A stretch of 64,000 nucleotides of DNA from CAZYTM01 sp964649725. GTDB taxonomy: Bacteria > Desulfobacterota > Desulfuromonadia > Geobacterales > Geobacteraceae. Below the pieces are notes generated by a model. It saw only the letters and a list, made by a program, of their open reading frames with translations, had not been told where the DNA came from and searched no databases. This document shows, one piece after another, positions 58,926-64,000 of this stretch. The stretch covers positions 1 through 64,000 of the forward strand of contig CAZYTM010000013.1 in the NCBI GenBank assembly GCA_964649725.1. The letters are read 5' to 3'. The position numbers were made by a program, and so were the translations under genes. Within the stretch, counting starts at the first letter, position 1; the number at the start of each line of letters is the position of its first letter.

Positions 58926-59390
58926 TCAACGACCGGCAAGAAATTCCAGAACTTCTGCCGGATGCGTCTCTGCCTTGGCAACCTTCTGCCAATGCTTGAT
59001 TACCTTGCCGTCCGGGCCGACCACCACTGTCGAACGGATCGTCCCGACCGTCTTCTTGCCGTACATCAATTTTTCTCCATAAGCGCCATAAGCCTGCATC
59101 ATCTTGGTCTCCGGGTCGGAAAGGAGCAAAAAAGGGAGCTTGAAATCGGCAATGAATTTATCGTGGGACTTAAGACTATCCTTGCTGACGCCGATAAGAA
59201 CAACAGACAGGGAGTCAAGCTGTGGTCGGAGGTCGCGGAATGCGCATGCCTCTTTGGTACATCCAGGGGTGTTATCTTTGGGGTAGAAATAGATTACTAC
59301 TCTCTTGCCGGCAAATTCCTTAAGTGAATGGATCTTGCCATCGCTCCCGGGCAAGTCGAAAGCAGGGGCCTCTTTTCCTGTCAATGACAT
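58926..59390 (-). CDS. bcp: Bcp-type peroxiredoxin (PrxQ)
   Basis: 154 residues. Peroxidatic cysteine in NTPGCTKEAC, with the second cysteine five residues later, the PrxQ arrangement. It reduces peroxides with electrons from thioredoxin, so the adjacent selenothioredoxin gene is a plausible donor. A palindrome upstream may be an operator. Both active cysteines are normal codons. Confidence 0.92.
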   Translation of the reverse strand: MSLTGKEAPAFDLPGSDGKIHSLKEFAGKRVVIYFYPKDNTPGCTKEACAFRDLRPQLDSLSVVLIGVSKDSLKSHDKFIADFKLPFLLLSDPETKMMQAYGAYGEKLMYGKKTVGTIRSTVVVGPDGKVIKHWQKVAKAETHPAEVLEFLAGR

Positions 59391-59409
59391 GTCTGCTCCT
59401 TATTAATTG

Positions 59410-59427
59410 ATGTTATGATTATAACAT
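59410..59427 (-). promoter_or_regulatory. Palindrome upstream of bcp (PerR/Fur-like)
   Basis: ATGTTAT-GATT-ATAACAT, a perfect 7-base inverted repeat 20 bases before the bcp start. It resembles the TTATAAT-N-ATTATAA boxes of PerR/Fur-family repressors. Confidence 0.45.
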
Positions 59428-59635
59428 AAATCGATCAGTTTCATTCAAAGAGCAGATTAAATATCGTAGCACCTGTTAATATTAATTAACAAAATCAATA
59501 CAGAATAGAGTTTGCATATTTGTATAAATATGCTATTTGTAAAAATCTGTAATTGGTTGTCCTACATGGCGGCCTTGCATAATCCAGCTCCTTAGACTTT
59601 AGGCTATGTAGCTGATTATGTCCCCGGAGAATCAT

Positions 59636-60001
59636 ATGAATCAAACAGTTATGATTGTTGATGATGCCACTTTCATGCGCAACCTGCTGCGTGAGATCCT
59701 CGAGATGGGTGGATATACTATTGTTGCGGAAGCTGCCAACGGTGTCGAGGCGGTCGCACTCTACTGGGAGCACAAGCCTGACCTCACCTTGATGGATGTA
59801 ATCATGCCGACAAAAAACGGTATTGAGGCAGCGGAAGAGATAATTGCCTTTGACAAGCAGGCCAAGATAGTAATGTGCAGTATTGTCGGACATGAAGAGC
59901 TGGTCAAGACAGCTCGCCAGATCGGTGCCCGGGATGTCATCCTCAAACCGTTCAAGCCTGAACAGGTGCTGGATGTTGTGCATCGCATCGCCTTAAGTTA
60001 A
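59636..60001 (+). CDS. CheY-like response regulator
   Basis: 121 residues from the ATG at 59636 with CCGGAGA upstream. Single receiver domain with the acidic pair MIVDDA, phosphorylatable aspartate in LTLMDVIMP, conserved serine/threonine in VMCSIVG and lysine in LKPFKP. It transmits a phospho-signal without an output domain, as in chemotaxis. No kinase gene is nearby. Confidence 0.9.
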   Translation: MNQTVMIVDDATFMRNLLREILEMGGYTIVAEAANGVEAVALYWEHKPDLTLMDVIMPTKNGIEAAEEIIAFDKQAKIVMCSIVGHEELVKTARQIGARDVILKPFKPEQVLDVVHRIALS

Positions 60002-60050
60002 AAAGAACCGTCACCGGCTTTAGCAGAAATCGCGCTATCTCCCATATTTC

Positions 60051-62309
60051 TCACAACATATCAACAGGGTCCACATCTATCTGCAGTCGTACATTTGCAG
60101 CCGGCTTTGACTCGCGGCGGAATCTTCCCAACAGCCGGTGCAGGTCTGGCCGACTGACAGCTTTCAAGATCAACTGCCAGCGATAACGACCGCGCACCTT
60201 GCCGAGCGGGGCAACCGCCGGCCCAAGAATCTGCACCCTGCTCTTCAATTCACGTTTCAATCGCTGCAGCAGAGTTGCTGTCTGCTCGATCTCTTCTTCC
60301 ACCTTTATTGCCGCAGTACCTGAGCAGGTAATCGCTGCCAAAAATGCAAATGGCGGATAATCGAGTTCACGCCTGAATTCCAGTTCGACCGCATAGAAAC
60401 CCCGGTAATCATGGGCTGCCGCATGCATGATGGCATAATGGTCAGGGACCAGGGTCTGGATGATCACCTGCCCTGGCATATCCCCCCGCCCGGCCCTCCC
60501 CTGCACCTGGGAGATAAGTTGAAAGGTCCGTTCGGCACTGCGAAAATCGGGAAAATTCAGGGTCGATTCGGCAGAGACAACCCCGACCAGCGTGACCCCG
60601 GGGAAGTCATGCCCCTTGGCTATCATCTGGGTGCCGATGAGTATGTCAATCCGCCCCTCCTCCAGGCCGCGAAGTTGCCGGGCATGCCCCCCCCTGCCGG
60701 TAGTGGTATCCCGGTCCATCCTGCTGACCCGCGCCAGTGGCAAAAGTTCCCGTACCTCCTCCTCGACCCGCTCGGTACCTCGACCCAGCAGATTTATTTC
60801 CGGGCTGTCGCACCCTGGACAGAGTGATGGTGCCGGGATGGAGTAATCGCAATAATGGCAGTAGTGCCGCCTCTTTCGCTGATGGAAAGTGAGGGTTACG
60901 GCACAATTTGGACAGCGGAGGATATGGCCACAATCCTGGCAGACGAGATAAGTTGCATAACCGCGCCGGTTGAGAAAGATGAGTGACTGGCCGCCAGCGG
61001 CCAGATTCTCTGTCAAGGCAGCAGCAAGCGGAGAGAGAAAGGTCTCTCCTTTCTGCCCACGGCTGTCGATAACAGAGACCTCTGGCATCGGCAGTTCACG
61101 CACCCGGCATGGGAGTTCCAGGTAACCTATCTTCCCCTGCTCGGCAGCGTAAAATGTCGTCAGCAGGGGGGTCGCTGAGCCGAGGACGACCACAGAACGC
61201 TCCATCTTCCCCCGCACCAGGGCAAGGTCACGGGCATTGTAGCGCAGCCCCTCAGCCTGTTTATAAGAGGCCTCATGCTCCTCATCCACGACAATGATCC
61301 CGAGCCGCTCCAGGGGTGCGAAAATGGCCGAACGGGCACCGATAACGATCTCCGCCTCACCCCTTCTGATCCGCCGCCACTCGTCGTACCGCTCCCCTTC
61401 GGAAAGACCGCTATGGAGAATTGCGATGCCACAGTTGAAACGACGGCGAAATCGCTGCACCAGCTGCGGCGTAAGGGCTATTTCCGGGACCAGCACCATC
61501 GCCGTGCGACCGGCATTCATCGTATGGGCAATCGCCTGCAGATAGATTTCGGTCTTGCCACTACCGGTAACACCATGCAGCAGAAACGGGGCAAAATTGC
61601 CGCTGTCGCTGGCAGTAGCAAGTTTTGCCAATGCCGTTGCCTGATCTGTATTGAGCAGAAGAGGAGCATCTTGCCGCTCGACCTCCTCACGGAAAGGGTC
61701 GCGGTAAACCTCCTGCAGCGTTGCGACCAGCAAACCCTGCGCCAGAAGACGCTTGAGCTGCGTGGAACAGCTGCCGAATCGCTGACGCAAAAGTGTCGCC
61801 GATGCAGCCTCAACCCCCTGGAGATATAATAATATCTCTCCAGCCTTACCTGGCAGGAAAGCCTCTTTAGCCTCTAATGTACAGCTGTAAAAAAACTCAT
61901 TTCTCACCTTGCGGCCGCCGGCAAGAATCGTCTCCTCCCTGACAGTCCCATCATCAGCCTGCACTTCCCTTTTTTTGCTGCTGATGTTGATGCCGGCTGG
62001 CAGAGCAGCCTTTAACACTTCACCCAAGGGGTGCATATAGTAGCCCGCTACCCAGCGGAGGAAATCGAGTTCAGCAGGGGTGATCAACGGGTCGGGATCA
62101 AGAAGGGCTATCACCTCCTTAAGCTCACCAGTTGTTGCCGGAGCAGGGCCAAGCAGGTAACCGGTCAATTTGCGCCGACCAAATGGTACCAGCACCCGCA
62201 TACCGATCCTGGCTTGCCCGGCAAGTACCGGAGGGAGCAGGTAGGTATAGGTCTGTTCCAGCGGGAGAGGGATGGCGACTTCAATTATGCTGAGTCGGGT
62301 CTTGGGCAT
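60051..62309 (-). CDS. priA: Primosomal replication protein PriA
   Basis: 752 residues from the ATG at 62309; the frame is open upstream but the family begins with MPKTRLSIIEVAIPL. Helicase motifs GVTGSGKTEIYL and VVDEEHEASYKQ. The zinc region is CQDCGHILRCPNC and CHYCDYSIPAPSLCPGC (17), eight cysteines. It restarts stalled replication forks by unwinding DNA and loading DnaB. No good ribosome site was seen. Confidence 0.94.
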   Translation of the reverse strand: MPKTRLSIIEVAIPLPLEQTYTYLLPPVLAGQARIGMRVLVPFGRRKLTGYLLGPAPATTGELKEVIALLDPDPLITPAELDFLRWVAGYYMHPLGEVLKAALPAGINISSKKREVQADDGTVREETILAGGRKVRNEFFYSCTLEAKEAFLPGKAGEILLYLQGVEAASATLLRQRFGSCSTQLKRLLAQGLLVATLQEVYRDPFREEVERQDAPLLLNTDQATALAKLATASDSGNFAPFLLHGVTGSGKTEIYLQAIAHTMNAGRTAMVLVPEIALTPQLVQRFRRRFNCGIAILHSGLSEGERYDEWRRIRRGEAEIVIGARSAIFAPLERLGIIVVDEEHEASYKQAEGLRYNARDLALVRGKMERSVVVLGSATPLLTTFYAAEQGKIGYLELPCRVRELPMPEVSVIDSRGQKGETFLSPLAAALTENLAAGGQSLIFLNRRGYATYLVCQDCGHILRCPNCAVTLTFHQRKRRHYCHYCDYSIPAPSLCPGCDSPEINLLGRGTERVEEEVRELLPLARVSRMDRDTTTGRGGHARQLRGLEEGRIDILIGTQMIAKGHDFPGVTLVGVVSAESTLNFPDFRSAERTFQLISQVQGRAGRGDMPGQVIIQTLVPDHYAIMHAAAHDYRGFYAVELEFRRELDYPPFAFLAAITCSGTAAIKVEEEIEQTATLLQRLKRELKSRVQILGPAVAPLGKVRGRYRWQLILKAVSRPDLHRLLGRFRRESKPAANVRLQIDVDPVDML

Positions 62310-62345
62310 AGAGAGGATTGTACAGGTTGGCAAGGAAATAGACAA

Positions 62346-62393
62346 GGGGGGCGCAGCACGATTTTCTGTAAAAAATTGGCTACTGCGCCCCCC
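62346..62393. repeat. GC-rich inverted repeat after the right-edge gene
   Basis: GGGGGGCGCAG (62346-62356) pairs perfectly with CTGCGCCCCCC (62383-62393) across a 26-base loop. On the minus strand it follows the right-edge gene; no T-run, so termination is uncertain. Confidence 0.6.
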
Positions 62394-62487
62394 ACTATGA
62401 TAATGCAATATTGAGTTGATTACATCCCTGGCGTTAATCTTGCCAAGATATAATTTCCCAGAGGTTATGATAACATAGGCGTAGTTG

Positions 62488-64000
62488 TCACTCCTCGATC
62501 CGGATGTAATCAACCACCATCCGCTGCCGATGCTCTTCGGTCGATGGGCTGCAGAGGTACCAGAGCTGTTGCGACAGGTTTATGGAGACGAGATTAATCG
62601 GCTCTGTGAACTGCACTCCGGCGTTGGTCAGCATGTCGAAGATGTTGAACTCCTTCTCCTGGCCAGGTTCCAAGTAAGCGTTGAGCGAAATCCCGAAAGG
62701 CTGCTGCCCCGGAACGGTGAAGGAGAATCTGGTACCGTTGTCGAGAGTCATGGTGATCCCCTGATAACCTCCGGGGCCAAAGGTGGAGCCGCAATTCTGA
62801 TCGGGGATAGCAACGTTGATACTCATCTCGTCGACTTTGACCCGGACCCTGGTATTCCTTGTAATGGGGAGCGGGAATTCCAGACCGAAATCATCGGCAA
62901 AGCAGTTGGTGAGATAGCTGTCGGCGCAGTATTTATCGAGCGTTGCCAGCGGGTTCAGGAAGGCGTCACCGATAAAGGTCGAGTTGACCCGTGGCTGACT
63001 GTTGCCGGCATAACGGATGTTCTCCTTCACCAGCTTGCCATCTGCAGTGCTGTTGACAGTGCTCCCGGTCGAAGGATTCTGCCCCGGGAGGTCGATCCCG
63101 GTGAAGAGCCAGCTATGGTTCCCCTTCAGGCTGCTATCCCACTCTTCCTGCCAACCCGGCTTGATCAGCCGGCCGGCAACGGCATCTTTCTCTGCACCCA
63201 TGGTCCCTTTGAATACCAGCATGTAGACCCCCGGTGTCTGGGCATCGGCCGGTGCGGCAAAGCTGACCGGCGTGCTGGCGCCATGGGCCGGGATAGTCAG
63301 CGCCGGCCAGTTGATGATAAGCTTGCGGCTGCCGGTATTCTTTTCGTCGTAGTAGAGACTGAAGTCGCCGGACATATCTTCTGCGGAATTGTTCCTGATG
63401 AGGTACTGAAAGTTTGCAGCCGGTTCAAGATTGATCTGCCCGCGAAAGAAGTAGTCAAGCAGCGCTGCGGAATAGCCGACAGCGCGAGGGAGCAGAAGCT
63501 TGGCATAGTCTTCATGGACATAATCGTCCATGGGAGGGAAAACAGCCACCTCTGAATTAGCCCGTTCCGGCTCAGCTAAAAATTGTCGGTAGTGACTTAG
63601 ATAATCTACTCCGGCAAGTAGATATCCTTCCCCTTTGTTTGTCTCTCCATCAGCAATTTTTTTATAATACGTCCTTGTAATTGTAGAGGAGGAATTGAAC
63701 GGGTCTGGAATTTGATAGTCGACTTTTTGAACACTGGTAGCTTTCGACGGGTAAGGAAAATCATTAATATTGAAGATGGTATTTTCACTCACAAAATTTG
63801 CATTGGTGTATTCTGCCAGACCTCCATTTACAGTTGATGAGGGGTTATTGGTAGTCCGGTACTGAGTTGTATCCCAGAAATCCGGCAGCTTCGTATTGTT
63901 AAATGACGGCGATACTGGCGGAAGAGATATGGAAGCTGGCTTCTTCTTGACGTAATATTCAAACAGGTTCGCAACCCATGATGATACATCCCATTTGAAA
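62488..64000 (-). CDS. Large hypothetical protein, truncated by the window edge
   Basis: At least 504 codons, open to the right edge, so the N-terminus is missing. Not assigned to a family. The C-terminal half has beta-rich features (FSLYYDEKNTGSRKLIINW, 19), an ALLDYFFRG segment and a C-terminal FTEPINLVSINLSQQLWYLC (20). It looks like a secreted or surface protein with immunoglobulin-like parts, but the signal region is outside the window. Not on the same strand as cheY; its end is 178 bases from priA. Confidence 0.75.
   Translation of the reverse strand, partial: FKWDVSSWVANLFEYYVKKKPASISLPPVSPSFNNTKLPDFWDTTQYRTTNNPSSTVNGGLAEYTNANFVSENTIFNINDFPYPSKATSVQKVDYQIPDPFNSSSTITRTYYKKIADGETNKGEGYLLAGVDYLSHYRQFLAEPERANSEVAVFPPMDDYVHEDYAKLLLPRAVGYSAALLDYFFRGQINLEPAANFQYLIRNNSAEDMSGDFSLYYDEKNTGSRKLIINWPALTIPAHGASTPVSFAAPADAQTPGVYMLVFKGTMGAEKDAVAGRLIKPGWQEEWDSSLKGNHSWLFTGIDLPGQNPSTGSTVNSTADGKLVKENIRYAGNSQPRVNSTFIGDAFLNPLATLDKYCADSYLTNCFADDFGLEFPLPITRNTRVRVKVDEMSINVAIPDQNCGSTFGPGGYQGITMTLDNGTRFSFTVPGQQPFGISLNAYLEPGQEKEFNIFDMLTNAGVQFTEPINLVSINLSQQLWYLCSPSTEEHRQRMVVDYIRIEE

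Overview
The window looks like a chromosomal segment of a Geobacter-like bacterium (Desulfuromonadales). The reasons are two PpcA-type triheme cytochromes, a heme-sensing diguanylate cyclase, a complex I operon with a fused NuoB-C-D subunit, the order radical SAM (TIGR03960)-rng-rplU-rpmA-obgE-proB-proA-nadD-rsfS-rlmH-gpmI, and a selenocysteine thioredoxin. No rRNA or tRNA gene, CRISPR array or phage was seen. Assignments rest on reading motifs and known family architecture; no database search was possible.

Layout. 1-7039: cysM, a GGDEF protein, pcnB, a nitrosative-stress-like pair (YgbA family plus a 4Fe-4S protein), a 2-Cys peroxiredoxin and a four-helix-bundle protein. 7040-16210: an AT-richer accessory region. 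From 7841 to 15949 it is an integron gene-cassette array: nine same-strand cassettes carrying small unknown genes, separated by attC sites. No integron integrase is in the window. One attC is split exactly at its recombination point by an IS110-superfamily element of the IS1111 type. That element has a long structured 3' noncoding segment which may be its guide RNA. A class II Fic gene follows the array.

17664-39400: core genes. These are a YcxB-like protein, DNA polymerase II, two TIGR04073 paralogs, the conserved block from the TIGR03960 radical SAM protein through gpmI, a LUD protein, comF, a triheme cytochrome, a JAB-DinG fusion helicase and a second triheme cytochrome. 39850-40761 is an HTH-membrane-EF-hand protein divergent from that cytochrome.

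40765-58321 (minus strand): a complete 14-subunit complex I operon in the order nuoA-BCD-E-F-G-H-I-J-K-L-M-N. Extra genes are embedded in it: a monoheme cytochrome c between E and F, a lipoprotein and an NDH-2-like flavoprotein between G and H, an ankyrin protein between H and I, and a DUF4160/DUF2442/small membrane protein island between L and M. Upstream are a thioredoxin whose first active-site cysteine is an in-frame UGA followed by a SECIS-like hairpin, a Bcp peroxiredoxin, a CheY-like receiver, priA, and a large unknown protein that runs off the right edge.

The strongest leads are the cassette array with its attC-targeting IS and candidate guide RNA, the probable selenocysteine thioredoxin, and the accessory genes inside the complex I operon.
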